Below, in pieces: positions 27,144 through 36,435 of a stretch of DNA of 64,000 nt. The first letter of the stretch is position 1, and each line of letters opens with the position of its first letter. The notes under the pieces were generated by a model. That model made no database searches, was not told where the DNA came from, and saw only the letters and a program-made list of their open reading frames with translations. The stretch lies in NCBI GenBank assembly GCA_948823415.1, contig CAQKRU010000001.1:30274-94273 (forward strand). Direction: 5' to 3'. The DNA is from an uncultured Eubacteriales bacterium (GTDB lineage Bacteria; Bacillota; Clostridia; Oscillospirales; Acutalibacteraceae). A program made the position numbers and the translations under genes.

Positions 27144-28190
27144 ATGTTTAGATATTTTAGAAAGGCGTTGGATTTTTTGAGTTGGTTTTGTAACAAAAAA
27201 TGGTACCTTTTGGCTGGCTTTATGGCGGCGTTTTTGGCTTTGTCTGCTTTTGCGATTCTTAATTTGTCGGGCTGCAGGAGCACGGCTTCGGAGGCGACGC
27301 GCGAGCACAAGAAGATTCGTGTTGTGGCTTCGCTTTTTCCGCAATTTGACTTTGCCCGCCAGATTGCCGGAGACCGCGCGGAAGTCGATTTGCTGCTGCC
27401 TCCTGGGGTGGAGAGTCACAGCTTTGACCCGAGTCCTGCCGATATTCTGAGGATCTCGAGCGCCGACGTTTTTCTTTATACTGGCAAGGAGATGGAGCCT
27501 TGGGCGGACCGGATAATTGACAGCGTTAAAGGCAATGGACCGGGCATTTGCGATGTTTCGCAGGGGATTGATCTTTTGAAGACGCCTTGCCATCACGGCG
27601 AAAAATGTGGCTCTGACGAAGCTGGTCACTATGAAGAAGGTCACCATCACCACCACGACCACGGTTTTGACCCTCATATTTGGCTCGATCCTACTTTGGC
27701 CGCCAAAATGGTAGATAATATCGCTGCGGCTCTTTGCGAGCTTGACCCGGAGAATCGCGATTATTACCAGGCTAACGCCCAAAATTACCGGCAGAAGTTG
27801 CTTGAGCTGGACTCTAAATTTACGGGCATGATTAATGCATCCCGCCGCAAGGCCATTGTTTTTGCAGGCCGGTTTGCTCACCTTTATTTTGTTAATCGCT
27901 ACGGACTTGAGTATACATCGGCTTTTAAGGGCTGCTCTGCCGACTCGGATCCCGGCGTTAAGCGGATTGCTAAGATTATCGATTTTATCCGTACCCGTGG
28001 CGTGCCGGTTGTTTATTATGAGGAAGCCTCTGAGCCTAAAGTGGCGGGCTCTATTTCTGAACAGACCGGTGCTCGGGCTTTGCCATTTTATGCTATTCAT
28101 AATATCACCAAAGAGCAACTGAGCCGTGGCGTTACTTACCTTGACCTGATGTCCGAAAATTTCGAAAATTTGAAGCAGGGGCTAAACTAA
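27144..28190 (+). CDS. znuA: Zinc ABC transporter substrate-binding lipoprotein
   Basis: The 348-residue protein is a cluster A-I metal-binding protein: a hydrophobic segment with lipobox LSGC near residue 44, VVASLFPQFDFARQIAG, PPGVESHSFDPSPADI with a ligand His, a His/Glu-rich loop (GHYEEGHHHHHDHG near 158-171), and FDPHIWLDP. It captures Zn outside the membrane for ZnuBC. The ATG at 27144 lacks a clear ribosome site; a TTG at 27177 behind AGAAAGG is an alternative. Confidence 0.9.
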   Translation: MFRYFRKALDFLSWFCNKKWYLLAGFMAAFLALSAFAILNLSGCRSTASEATREHKKIRVVASLFPQFDFARQIAGDRAEVDLLLPPGVESHSFDPSPADILRISSADVFLYTGKEMEPWADRIIDSVKGNGPGICDVSQGIDLLKTPCHHGEKCGSDEAGHYEEGHHHHHDHGFDPHIWLDPTLAAKMVDNIAAALCELDPENRDYYQANAQNYRQKLLELDSKFTGMINASRRKAIVFAGRFAHLYFVNRYGLEYTSAFKGCSADSDPGVKRIAKIIDFIRTRGVPVVYYEEASEPKVAGSISEQTGARALPFYAIHNITKEQLSRGVTYLDLMSENFENLKQGLN

Positions 28191-28191
28191 C

Positions 28192-28902
28192 ATGAGTCTT
28201 ATCGAGATCCGCCAGCTGGACGTTACTTATCGGGTTGGCTACAAAACCGTTTTTGTTTTGCGCGGCATCAATTTGGACGTTAACCGCGGCGATTATGTCT
28301 GCATTATTGGCAACAACGGCGCCGGAAAGAGCACTTTGATTAAGTCGATTTTGGGACTTGTGCCTCTTGCTCGCGGGAGCATTAAAATCGGCTGTCCTCG
28401 CGATTGTATCTCTTATTTGCCGCAGAATGTCGGGATTCCTTTTGACTTTCCCGCTACTGTGGAGGAGATTGTTCTTTCTGGTACTCAGCGTGCCCGATGC
28501 GGCCGCAAATTTCGGCTGCCCTTTTACTCTAAAGAAGACCGCGACCTTACTGCTGCCGCTTTGGAGAAAGCTCGGATTACCCCCTTGGCTCGGCGCAGAT
28601 TTGGCGAGCTCTCGGGCGGGCAGCAGCAACGCGTCTTGTTTGCTCGCGCTATTGTTAAACGACCTACGCTTTTGATTTTGGATGAGCCCTGCACTGGGCT
28701 TGATTTTGACACTGCCGAAAATTTTTATAGTCTCATTCACCGCGTCAACTCGGAGGACGGGGTTACTGTTGTTATGGTTTCGCACGATTTGCCCGCTGCT
28801 AAAAAGTTTGCCTCTAAAGTTGCCTTTTTGAACGGTGAACTTAAGTTTTTTGGCTCTTTTGCCGAGTGGGAAAAATACAGTCTGTATGGTGGTTGTTTAT
28901 GA
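28192..28902 (+). CDS. znuC: Zinc ABC transporter ATP-binding protein
   Basis: The 236-residue ATPase has Walker A GNNGAGKST near residue 41, the signature LSGGQQQR near 140 and Walker B LLILDEPCTGLD near 160, with the switch His in MVSHD. It powers ZnuB. It begins one base after znuA ends and overlaps znuB by four bases. Confidence 0.95.
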   Translation: MSLIEIRQLDVTYRVGYKTVFVLRGINLDVNRGDYVCIIGNNGAGKSTLIKSILGLVPLARGSIKIGCPRDCISYLPQNVGIPFDFPATVEEIVLSGTQRARCGRKFRLPFYSKEDRDLTAAALEKARITPLARRRFGELSGGQQQRVLFARAIVKRPTLLILDEPCTGLDFDTAENFYSLIHRVNSEDGVTVVMVSHDLPAAKKFASKVAFLNGELKFFGSFAEWEKYSLYGGCL

Positions 28903-29738
28903 GTTTTGATGATCTTCTTTCCGTTTTGTCGTACCCTTTTATGATTCGCGCTATTATTGTTGGCGTTCTGGTCTCTTTTTGTGCGTCTTTGTTGGGAGTT
29001 ATCCTCGTTTTAAAGCGGTACTCGCTTATTGGGCACGGCTTGTCGGACGTTGGATTTGCCGCTTTGGCGTTGGCTTTGGCGGTTGGCGCTTCGCCTATTT
29101 ACGTCGCTACGCCTATTGTAATCGCCGCTTCTTTTGTTATTATGTACGTCAGCCAGAACAAGCGGATTAACGGCGACATTGCTATTGGGATTTTTTCTAC
29201 GGGCGCGCTGTCTTTTGGGATCATCATTACCGCCATTTCTAAGGGCTTTAATATGGACATTTACAGCTATATGTTCGGCAGCGTCCTTGCCATGAGCTCT
29301 TTTGACGTTGTTGTGAGCGTCGCTTTGTCGGTTGTTGTTATCGTAACTTTTGTTATTTTTTATAATCGGCTTTTTATCGTCACTGCCGACGAGGACTTTG
29401 CCCGCGCCATCGGCATTAATGTTACTTTTTATCAGTTTTTGATTTCTTTTCTTACCGCGCTTACTGTTGTTGTGGGCATGCGCATGATCGGCACTCTTTT
29501 GATCTCTAGCCTTATCATTTTTCCGGCGATTATTGCTCGGCGGTTTGTTCGCAGTTTTAAGTATCTTGTTTTGCTGTCCGCTTTGATCTCTGTTTTTTGC
29601 TTTATTTTGGGCATTTTGATTTCTTTCTTTTATAATCTTCCCACTGGGGCGGGCATTGTTCTGGTTAATATTATTTTGCTTGCTGTTTCTGCCTTTGTGA
29701 GTTCGATTTTTTCTCGCTTTAACTGCCGCCCCGCGTGA
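28899..29738 (+). CDS. znuB: Zinc ABC transporter permease
   Basis: The 279-residue protein has eight or so membrane helices and the ABC-3 family features VLVSFCASLLGVILVLKRYS and LIGHGLSDVGFAALALALA near the start. The ATG at 28899 overlaps the znuC stop as ATGA; the frame from 28866 is an artefact. It completes the zur-znuACB operon for high-affinity zinc uptake. Confidence 0.94.
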   Translation: MSFDDLLSVLSYPFMIRAIIVGVLVSFCASLLGVILVLKRYSLIGHGLSDVGFAALALALAVGASPIYVATPIVIAASFVIMYVSQNKRINGDIAIGIFSTGALSFGIIITAISKGFNMDIYSYMFGSVLAMSSFDVVVSVALSVVVIVTFVIFYNRLFIVTADEDFARAIGINVTFYQFLISFLTALTVVVGMRMIGTLLISSLIIFPAIIARRFVRSFKYLVLLSALISVFCFILGILISFFYNLPTGAGIVLVNIILLAVSAFVSSIFSRFNCRPA

Positions 29739-29885
29739 GCCCGATTTGGCCGTTATTGCAATGTGTTTGTTTTTTGTGGTATAATTGTTTTTGGATTTTT
29801 GGGGCATTTTATTTATTGTCAGGCTGTTTTTATCGCATTTATCTTGACTTTCGCTTTTTTGCCTCACTATAAAGGAGAGTTCGCT

Positions 29886-31550
29886 TTGATTAATGGAAAT
29901 TGTCTTTTGAATGCTATTGTTTCGGGGTCTAACAACATTAACAAGAACAAGAGCTTGGTCGATAAGCTGAATATTTTTCCTGTGCCGGACGGCGACACGG
30001 GCACCAATATGTCGATGACGATGAGCTCGGCCGTGGTGGAGCTGCAAAAGGCTGGCGCTGACTTGCCTATTGAAAAGGTGGCTTCTTTGGCGGCTTCGGC
30101 CCTTTTGCGCGGCGCTAGGGGGAACTCGGGGACTATTTTGTCGCTTTTGTTTAGAGGCTTTTCTAAGGGTCTCTGTGACCTTGAGAATGCTACCGGTCGC
30201 GATTTGGTGAATGCCCTGGCAATTGGCGTGGATGCGGCTTATAAGGCTGTTATGAAGCCCGCCGAGGGCACTATGCTTACGGTTGCGCGCGTTGCTTTTG
30301 AGAAAGGCAAGGCTGCATCTAATATTAGCGACGATGTTGTTTACGTTTGGGAGGAGATTTGCAAGGGCGCTACGGAGGCTTTGGCCACTACACCAGATTT
30401 GTTGCCTGTTTTGAAGAAGGCAGGTGTTGTGGACGCCGGCGGAAAGGGCCTTTGTTTGATTTTTGAGGGGATGATGTCTGTCTTTAAGGATGGCACGATT
30501 ATTTCGGACGATGCGCCTTCTGGCGGGAGTTCTGCTGCCCAAATTTTTGACGACGACTTTGGCGCTACTATTAGCGCTTTTGATGAGGAGATTAATTTTA
30601 CCTATTGCACGGAGTTTATCGTTGGTCGGGACGCTTCGGTTGCCGCTCTGCCCGAGGATTTGCGCACTTACTTGGAGGGAATTGGCGACTGTGTGGTTGT
30701 TGTGGACGACGACGAGATTATCAAAGTGCACGTGCACACCGAGGACCCGGGCTTGGCTTTGCAGGAGGCGCTTAACTTCGGCCAGCTATTAAAGGTTAAG
30801 GTCGAAAACATGCGCGAGCAAAACCGAGCCGCTAAGGAGTCTTCTGCGGCTTCGTTGCGCCCCTCGTTGGCCCCGGTTGATCCTGTTGAGGAGATCGGGT
30901 TTGTTTCTGTTGCGGCGGGCGACGGGCTGCGGACTTTGTTTAAGGATCTTGGCTGCTTGCAGGTTGTTAGCGGTGGTCAGACTATGAATCCCAGCGTGGA
31001 AGACATTTTGCAGGCTGTTATGGCTACTCCTGCCCAGAATGTCTTTGTTTTGCCCAATAATAAGAATATCATTTTGGCCGCGGAGCAAGCTGTTTCGCTA
31101 TGTGAGGACCGCAAGATTATTGTTTTGCCTACTCGCACGGTGCCTCAGGGCGTTGCTGCTATGCTTGCTTTTAATCCTGAGGCCAATGTTATGGAGAATT
31201 TTCGGCTGATGAGCGCGGCGATTGAGCATGTGAAGTCCGGCCAGGTTACCTTTGCGGCCCGCGACTCCGAGTACGGCGGCTTTAAGATTAAGAAAGACGA
31301 CATTTTGGCTTTTTCTAGCGGCAAGCTGCTTTTTAAGGCCAAGGACCCTGTGAAGGCCGTCGTTAAGCTGGTTCACTCTTTGTCCGACAAGCACACCGCC
31401 TTCGTTACTATAATTTACGGGCATCAGATTACCGAGAATCAAGCTGATTCGGCGTTTAAGCAGATTCAGGCTAAGCTTGGCACCCGCGTTGACGTGACTT
31501 TGATTAACGGTCAGCAGCCGCTCGATTATTTCATCGTTTCTGTGGAATAA
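29886..31550 (+). CDS. fakA: Fatty acid kinase catalytic subunit FakA (DhaL/DegV-linked, YloV)
   Basis: The 554-residue product has an N-terminal DhaL-type ATP-binding domain (VPDGDTGTNMSMTM near 34-47, ARGNSGTILS near 82, DAGGKGL) and a C-terminal part ending in GQQPLDYFIVSVE, as in YloV/FakA. With a FakB (DegV) partner it phosphorylates exogenous fatty acids. The TTG at 29886 has AAAGGAG eight bases upstream, and length matches the family; the frame from 29763 is rejected. recG follows at 30 bases, as in many Firmicutes. Confidence 0.9.
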   Translation: MINGNCLLNAIVSGSNNINKNKSLVDKLNIFPVPDGDTGTNMSMTMSSAVVELQKAGADLPIEKVASLAASALLRGARGNSGTILSLLFRGFSKGLCDLENATGRDLVNALAIGVDAAYKAVMKPAEGTMLTVARVAFEKGKAASNISDDVVYVWEEICKGATEALATTPDLLPVLKKAGVVDAGGKGLCLIFEGMMSVFKDGTIISDDAPSGGSSAAQIFDDDFGATISAFDEEINFTYCTEFIVGRDASVAALPEDLRTYLEGIGDCVVVVDDDEIIKVHVHTEDPGLALQEALNFGQLLKVKVENMREQNRAAKESSAASLRPSLAPVDPVEEIGFVSVAAGDGLRTLFKDLGCLQVVSGGQTMNPSVEDILQAVMATPAQNVFVLPNNKNIILAAEQAVSLCEDRKIIVLPTRTVPQGVAAMLAFNPEANVMENFRLMSAAIEHVKSGQVTFAARDSEYGGFKIKKDDILAFSSGKLLFKAKDPVKAVVKLVHSLSDKHTAFVTIIYGHQITENQADSAFKQIQAKLGTRVDVTLINGQQPLDYFIVSVE

Positions 31551-31580
31551 CCCGTCGGCCGCCCCGCTGGAGGCTGCGTT

Positions 31581-33623
31581 ATGGCATCTTTGTTTGAGAT
31601 GGATATCCAATTTTTGAAGGGGATCGGCAGCGCCCGCAAAGCCTTGTTCGAGAAGCTTAAGGTGACTACGGTTGGCGATCTGCTGCGGTTTTATCCCCGC
31701 TGCTATGAGGATTGGTCTTGCATTTGCGAGATTGCTTCTGCGCCCGACGGCAAGCCCTGCTGTGTTCGGGCTCGAGTTGTTTCTCCCGTTGCGGAGCACT
31801 TTGTCCGCCGGGGCATGATTCTCTATAAGGTGCGGGTTTGCGACTCTGCCGCCGGCCTTGATATCACGTTTTTTAATAATCGCTTTGTGAAGAGTGCGCT
31901 GACCGTCGGCGGCGAGTTCTTATTTTATGGCGTGGTTAAGCGGAGTTTTAATCGTTTTGAGATGGTTTCACCCCATTTTGCGCCTGTTGACAAAGCTCCT
32001 GCTTTGCGGCCCGTTTATCCGCAGACTTTGGGCTTGACGTCCCGTCAAATCGAGGCTGCCGTTAAGAATGCCCTCACATTACTGCCGGAGGTTATTCGCG
32101 ACCCTATCCCCGCCGCCATTCGGCAAAAATTCGGATTGTGCGGCTTGCAGACTGCTATCGAGAACATTCATTTTCCTAAAAGTCCCGACAGTTTGGCCTT
32201 GGCGCGCAGGCGAATTATTTTTGAAGAGCTATTATTGCTGCAGACTGGGCTTTCTCGGGTTAAGGCGCTTTGTCGGAGTGCGAATAAATTTAAGGTCTTG
32301 CGTGATTTTTCTGATGAGTTCTGGGCCCTTTTGCCATTCAAACCTACCGGGGCACAAGTCCGCGTGGTTGCTGAATGCATCTCTGACATGATGGGCAAAA
32401 CCGCCATGAACAGGCTTATTCAGGGCGATGTTGGGTCTGGGAAGACCGCTGTGGCGGCGGCCTTGTGCTATTCTGCTATTAAGTCCGGCATGCAGGTGGC
32501 CTTTATGGTGCCTACGGAGATCTTGGCTGAGCAGCACTTTGCATTTTTCAAGAATGTCTTGGGCGCTGCTGGAATGCGGGTTGAGATCTTGACGGGTTCT
32601 ACGCCTCGTGCCAAAAAGCGCCGCATCAAGGACTTTTTGGAGGTTAAAGCCATTGACCTCATCATTGGGACGCACGCTCTCCTGACCGACGACGTTTATT
32701 TCGGCAATCTGGGGCTTGTTATCACGGATGAGCAGCATCGGTTCGGCGTTTCTCAACGTGCCAAGCTGATCTCTAAGGGCGAGGCGCCTCACGTCGCCGT
32801 CATGTCGGCCACCCCGATTCCGCGCACCCTCGCCATGATTGTTTACGGCGATTTGGATATTTCTGTTTTGGACGAAATGCCGCCAGGACGCCAAAATATC
32901 GATACTTTTTACATTTCTGGCGAGAAACGGGCGCGCGCCTACGGTTTTATCAAAAAAATCATCGATGAGGGCCGCCAGGCTTACATTGTTTGTCCTTTAA
33001 TCGACAGCGAAGACTCGGAGTTGACCTCGGCTCAGCAATACGCTAAAAAGCTTGCAGAGGAGCACTTTTGCGGTTATCGAATCGGATTACTTCACGGTAG
33101 GATGGGCTCTTGCGAAAAAAATTATATTATGGATGCCTTTTTGGCGGGCGAGATCGACATTTTGGTTTCTACTACTGTTATTGAAGTTGGCGTCGATGTG
33201 CCGAATTCCGTTGTTATGCTGATTGAAAATGCCGAACGCTTCGGGATTTCTCAGCTGCACCAGTTGCGTGGACGCGTTGGCCGCGGGGCTCATAAGTCCT
33301 ACTGTATTTTGGTGTCTGACACCAAAAACGACGAGACTATTCGCCGGCTGCGCACGGTCTGTGCCACTAACGATGGGCTTAAAATCGCGGAAGAGGACCT
33401 TAAAACCCGCGGACCGGGCGATTTCATTGGCTCTCGGCAGCACGGCTTGCCAGACTTGCGTCTTGCCGGTTTGATCAGTGATGTCCGCGTTCTTAATGAC
33501 TCCAAAGCCGCTGCGATGGAGATTTTGCGCAGTGACCCGGATTTATCATCCGAAGAGAACCGCGTTCTGAAGGCCGAAGTCGCGCGATTGTTTAGCAATG
33601 TTGAAGGTGGATTTTCTTTTTGA
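31581..33623 (+). CDS. recG: ATP-dependent DNA helicase RecG
   Basis: The 680-residue protein has the wedge (OB) domain in the first 150 residues (LKGIGSARKALFEK), then superfamily 2 helicase motifs: Walker A GDVGSGKT near 280, DEQHRFG near 384, SATPIPRTL, and LRGRVGRG near 560, with the C-terminal RecG wedge-contacting tail. It remodels stalled replication forks. GGAGG lies seven bases upstream of the ATG. It probably shares a transcript with fakA. Confidence 0.97.
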   Translation: MASLFEMDIQFLKGIGSARKALFEKLKVTTVGDLLRFYPRCYEDWSCICEIASAPDGKPCCVRARVVSPVAEHFVRRGMILYKVRVCDSAAGLDITFFNNRFVKSALTVGGEFLFYGVVKRSFNRFEMVSPHFAPVDKAPALRPVYPQTLGLTSRQIEAAVKNALTLLPEVIRDPIPAAIRQKFGLCGLQTAIENIHFPKSPDSLALARRRIIFEELLLLQTGLSRVKALCRSANKFKVLRDFSDEFWALLPFKPTGAQVRVVAECISDMMGKTAMNRLIQGDVGSGKTAVAAALCYSAIKSGMQVAFMVPTEILAEQHFAFFKNVLGAAGMRVEILTGSTPRAKKRRIKDFLEVKAIDLIIGTHALLTDDVYFGNLGLVITDEQHRFGVSQRAKLISKGEAPHVAVMSATPIPRTLAMIVYGDLDISVLDEMPPGRQNIDTFYISGEKRARAYGFIKKIIDEGRQAYIVCPLIDSEDSELTSAQQYAKKLAEEHFCGYRIGLLHGRMGSCEKNYIMDAFLAGEIDILVSTTVIEVGVDVPNSVVMLIENAERFGISQLHQLRGRVGRGAHKSYCILVSDTKNDETIRRLRTVCATNDGLKIAEEDLKTRGPGDFIGSRQHGLPDLRLAGLISDVRVLNDSKAAAMEILRSDPDLSSEENRVLKAEVARLFSNVEGGFSF

Positions 33624-33689
33624 ATTAACTATAAATGGCTCTGATTCGGTATTACTGCTGATAATAAAATTTGGGAATGGTGATGAAAT

Positions 33690-34553
33690 ATGGCTTGCAT
33701 TATTGATGGAAAACGGATTTCCGCAGAGATTCGGGCAAAATTGAAGGTTGAGGTTGCTAACTTGAAGGCAGAACGCGGGATTGTGCCTTCTTTGGCGGTT
33801 ATTATTGTGGGTGAGAACCCGGCCTCTCGGGTTTATGTTAACAACAAGAAGCGTGCGTGCGATGAGATCGGGATTGTGTCTCATGAGTTTGCGCTGCCTT
33901 GCGATGTTTCTCAGGCTGAGCTGCTTAGCTTAATCGATGAACTCGATCACCGCGGTGATGTTAACGGAATTTTGGTGCAGATGCCTTTGCCGGCCCACAT
34001 TGACGAGAAGGCTGTCATTGAGCGCATCAGCCCTATTAAGGACGTTGACGCGTTTCACGAGATTAACGTTGGCAAGCTGATGACTGGCAATTTTAAGTTT
34101 TTGCCCTGCACTCCGGCGGGGATTGTGCGCCTTTTGGACGAATCGAACATCGATATTGCGGGCAAGCATTGCGTTATCATCGGCCGCAGCAACATTGTTG
34201 GCAAGCCGCTCGCCATGCTTATGCTGCACTGCGACGCCACGGTTACCATCTGCCACAGCAAGACTTTGCACCTCGATGAAATTTGCCGGACGGCGGACAT
34301 CTTGGTGGCTGCTGTGGGGAGGGCTAAGTTTGTTACGGCGGACATGATTGCACCGGGCGCTGTTGTCATTGATGTGGGAATAAACCGCGGTGGTGACGGT
34401 AAAATCTGTGGCGATGTGGATTTTGACAACGCTAAGGAGGTTGCTTCTTATATTACTCCTGTACCCGGCGGGGTGGGGCCTATGACTATATGCATGCTTA
34501 TGAACAACGCTGTGACGGCTGCTTTGCTTCAAAATGACGATTTGAAACGTTAA
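33690..34553 (+). CDS. folD: Bifunctional methylenetetrahydrofolate dehydrogenase/cyclohydrolase
   Basis: The 287-residue product has the FolD signatures: catalytic Lys in [50 protein letters not shown] for NADP binding, and [11 protein letters not shown]. It interconverts methylene- and formyl-tetrahydrofolate in one-carbon metabolism. The gene is intact. Its last 183 bases plus 13 are repeated directly downstream. Confidence 0.97.
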   Translation: MACIIDGKRISAEIRAKLKVEVANLKAERGIVPSLAVIIVGENPASRVYVNNKKRACDEIGIVSHEFALPCDVSQAELLSLIDELDHRGDVNGILVQMPLPAHIDEKAVIERISPIKDVDAFHEINVGKLMTGNFKFLPCTPAGIVRLLDESNIDIAGKHCVIIGRSNIVGKPLAMLMLHCDATVTICHSKTLHLDEICRTADILVAAVGRAKFVTADMIAPGAVVIDVGINRGGDGKICGDVDFDNAKEVASYITPVPGGVGPMTICMLMNNAVTAALLQNDDLKR

Positions 34554-34566
34554 TTTACTGCGGTTT
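34371..34566 (+). repeat. 196-base direct repeat, first copy (3' end of folD)
   Basis: The end of folD from about codon 228 plus 13 bases past the stop is followed immediately by a diverged copy at 34567-34762. The offset is exactly 196 bases throughout. Confidence 0.92.
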
Positions 34567-34749
34567 GACGCGGGGATAAACCGCGGTGGTAACGGCAAAA
34601 TCTGTGGCGATGTAGATTTTGACAACGTTAAGGAGGTTGCTTCTTACATCACTCCTGTGCCCGGCGGAGTGGGGCCTATGACTATCTGCATGCTTATGCA
34701 TAACGCTGTGACGGCTGCTTTGCTTCAAAATGATGATTTGAAACGTTGA
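34567..34749 (+). pseudogene. Tandem remnant of a second folD 3' end
   Basis: This copy can be read as 60 codons to a TGA with no frameshift, ending like folD (LLQNDDLKR). Fifteen codons differ from the intact gene; eleven differences are synonymous (counting TAA/TGA) and four change residues. No start codon or ribosome site precedes it and it lacks about three quarters of the gene. Mostly silent changes suggest that it came from a functional duplicate. Confidence 0.85.
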
Positions 34750-34762
34750 TTTACTGCGGTTT

Positions 34763-34987
34763 TTGTGATTTTTACCAAAATTTAACTTTTATTTTTTATT
34801 CTCACTTCTGATTATTAAGACTCGCTTTTTATCCACACTTATCGCGATTTTTTCATATTATAAAATTAGCGCTTTGTTTTAGAATCGAAGGTTTTATTTT
34901 TTGTTCCTTTTTGGCACCTTTATTATATTTCTATAAAAAACTTCATTTTTTTGTTTAGAATTCTCTATATAAATTATATTTTTGTTG
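34763..34987. other. AT-rich gene-free stretch
   Basis: No reading frame, hairpin terminator or RNA gene is recognisable here; the sequence is rich in T-runs. The promoter of the next gene begins at 34988. Confidence 0.55.
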
Positions 34988-35016
34988 TTGCAATTTTCTA
35001 CTTTTGGTGCTATAAT
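34988..35016 (+). promoter_or_regulatory. Promoter of the cysteine desulfidase operon
   Basis: TTGCAA (34988-34993), 17 bases, TATAAT (35011-35016) with TG at the extended -10 position. The leader of about 80 bases contains an 8-bp inverted repeat (TCAATAAT with ATTATTGA, around 35060-35093) just before the ribosome site. Confidence 0.75.
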
Positions 35017-35103
35017 TTATGCTGTGGTTATGTATTTTTTAATTCTTAGGCTTTCGGTTCAATAATGAGTTGTCTTTTGATTAATTATTGAGAGGGCGTT
35101 AGT

Positions 35104-36411
35104 ATGATTAAGAATTTTTTGAAGGAGAGTGTCTCTCAGGAAAAAACCAGTGTTTATTATTCTTATTTGCAGATTTTGAACGAGGAACTTATCCCCGCTA
35201 TGGGCTGCACGGAGCCTATCTCTTTGGCTTACGCTGCTGCTAAGGCTCGTTGTATTCTTGGCGAGCTGCCCGATAAAATCGACGTTGTTGTTAGCGGTAA
35301 TATTATTAAGAACGTTAAGAGCGTTGTTGTACCTAACACTAACGGTTTGAAGGGGATTAAGGCGGCTGTTGCTGCGGGCGTTATTTCTGGTCGCGAGGAC
35401 AGGGTGCTTGAAGTTTTGACCGATCTTTCGGAGGATCAGAAAAATTTGATTCCTAAATATCTTGAAAGCACGCCGATTTGTGTTTCTCCGGCTGAGAGCG
35501 ATTTGAATTTTGACATTGTTTTAACCTTGTATAAGGGCGATTGCTACTCTAAACTTCGAATTATCGACGATCACACTAATATTGTTCTTATTGAGAAAAA
35601 TGGAGAAATTTTGTACACGCCCGAGAAAATTAACCCTCATGTTGTACATAATAACAACAAGCTTTTGCTTAGTCTTGAGGACATTTTTAAGTTTGCTAAG
35701 ATTGTTGATATCGACGACGTTCGAGAGCTGATTTCTCGGCAGATTCGGTGCAACTCTGCTATTGCTCAGGAAGGTCTTGAACACCACTACGGTGCCAACG
35801 TTGGTCGGACTTTGCTATCTATGTATGGGGACGACATTAAGGCTCGCGCTAAGGCTGTGGCTGCGGCTGGGTCAGATGCTCGCATGAACGGCTGCGAGAT
35901 GCCTGTTGTTATTGTTTCTGGTAGCGGGAACCAAGGTTTGGCGGTTTGTTTGCCTGTTATTGAGTACGCTAAGGAGTATAATATTGACAGCGAGACTTTA
36001 TATCGCGCGCTGGTTTTGTCTAATTTGATTGCTGTCCACCTTAAAACCGGGATCGGCAGCCTTTCTGCTTTTTGCGGTGCGGTTTGTGCCGGGTGTGCTA
36101 GTGGCGCGGGGATTGCTTTTTTGCTCGGTGGCGATTTGGAGGCTATCTCTTGCACTATTTCTAACGCTCTGGCTATTGTCTCGGGGATCGTTTGCGATGG
36201 CGCTAAAGCTTCTTGCGCTGCCAAAATTGCGAGCTCTGTTGAGGCTGGTATTTTAGGGTACTACATGTATCTTAATGAGCATGTGTTTTCTCCTGGCGAC
36301 GGCATTCTTGGCGATGATATTGAGGGTACTGTTGAAAACGTTTGGCGGCTTGGCAAACAGGGCATGAAGCAAACCGATGTGGAAATTTTAAAGATTATAA
36401 CCGGAAATTAA
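35104..36411 (+). CDS. cyuA: L-cysteine desulfidase family protein (CyuA/YhaM, UPF0597)
   Basis: The 435-residue protein matches the UPF0597/CyuA family: AMGCTEPISLAYAAAKA near residue 36, a central GSDARMNGCEMP segment, and GAVCAGCASGAGIAFLLGG near 330. These cysteines are expected to hold an oxygen-sensitive [4Fe-4S] cluster used to split cysteine into pyruvate, ammonia and sulfide. The ATG follows GAGAGGGCG. A serine dehydratase-like function is the alternative because the fold is related. A secreted protein gene follows after 24 bases. Confidence 0.85.
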   Translation: MIKNFLKESVSQEKTSVYYSYLQILNEELIPAMGCTEPISLAYAAAKARCILGELPDKIDVVVSGNIIKNVKSVVVPNTNGLKGIKAAVAAGVISGREDRVLEVLTDLSEDQKNLIPKYLESTPICVSPAESDLNFDIVLTLYKGDCYSKLRIIDDHTNIVLIEKNGEILYTPEKINPHVVHNNNKLLLSLEDIFKFAKIVDIDDVRELISRQIRCNSAIAQEGLEHHYGANVGRTLLSMYGDDIKARAKAVAAAGSDARMNGCEMPVVIVSGSGNQGLAVCLPVIEYAKEYNIDSETLYRALVLSNLIAVHLKTGIGSLSAFCGAVCAGCASGAGIAFLLGGDLEAISCTISNALAIVSGIVCDGAKASCAAKIASSVEAGILGYYMYLNEHVFSPGDGILGDDIEGTVENVWRLGKQGMKQTDVEILKIITGN

Positions 36412-36435
36412 AAAATTTTTAGGGGAGGAATTAAA

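Noticed and set aside
27111..28785. Two long minus-strand frames opposite znuA and znuC
   Set aside because: Both are antisense to well-supported transporter genes and lack start signals.
29010..30737. Long minus-strand frame of 575 codons
   Set aside because: It lies antisense to znuB and fakA, has low-complexity Asn/Lys/Arg content and no ribosome site or family; it is a shadow of GC-skewed codon use.
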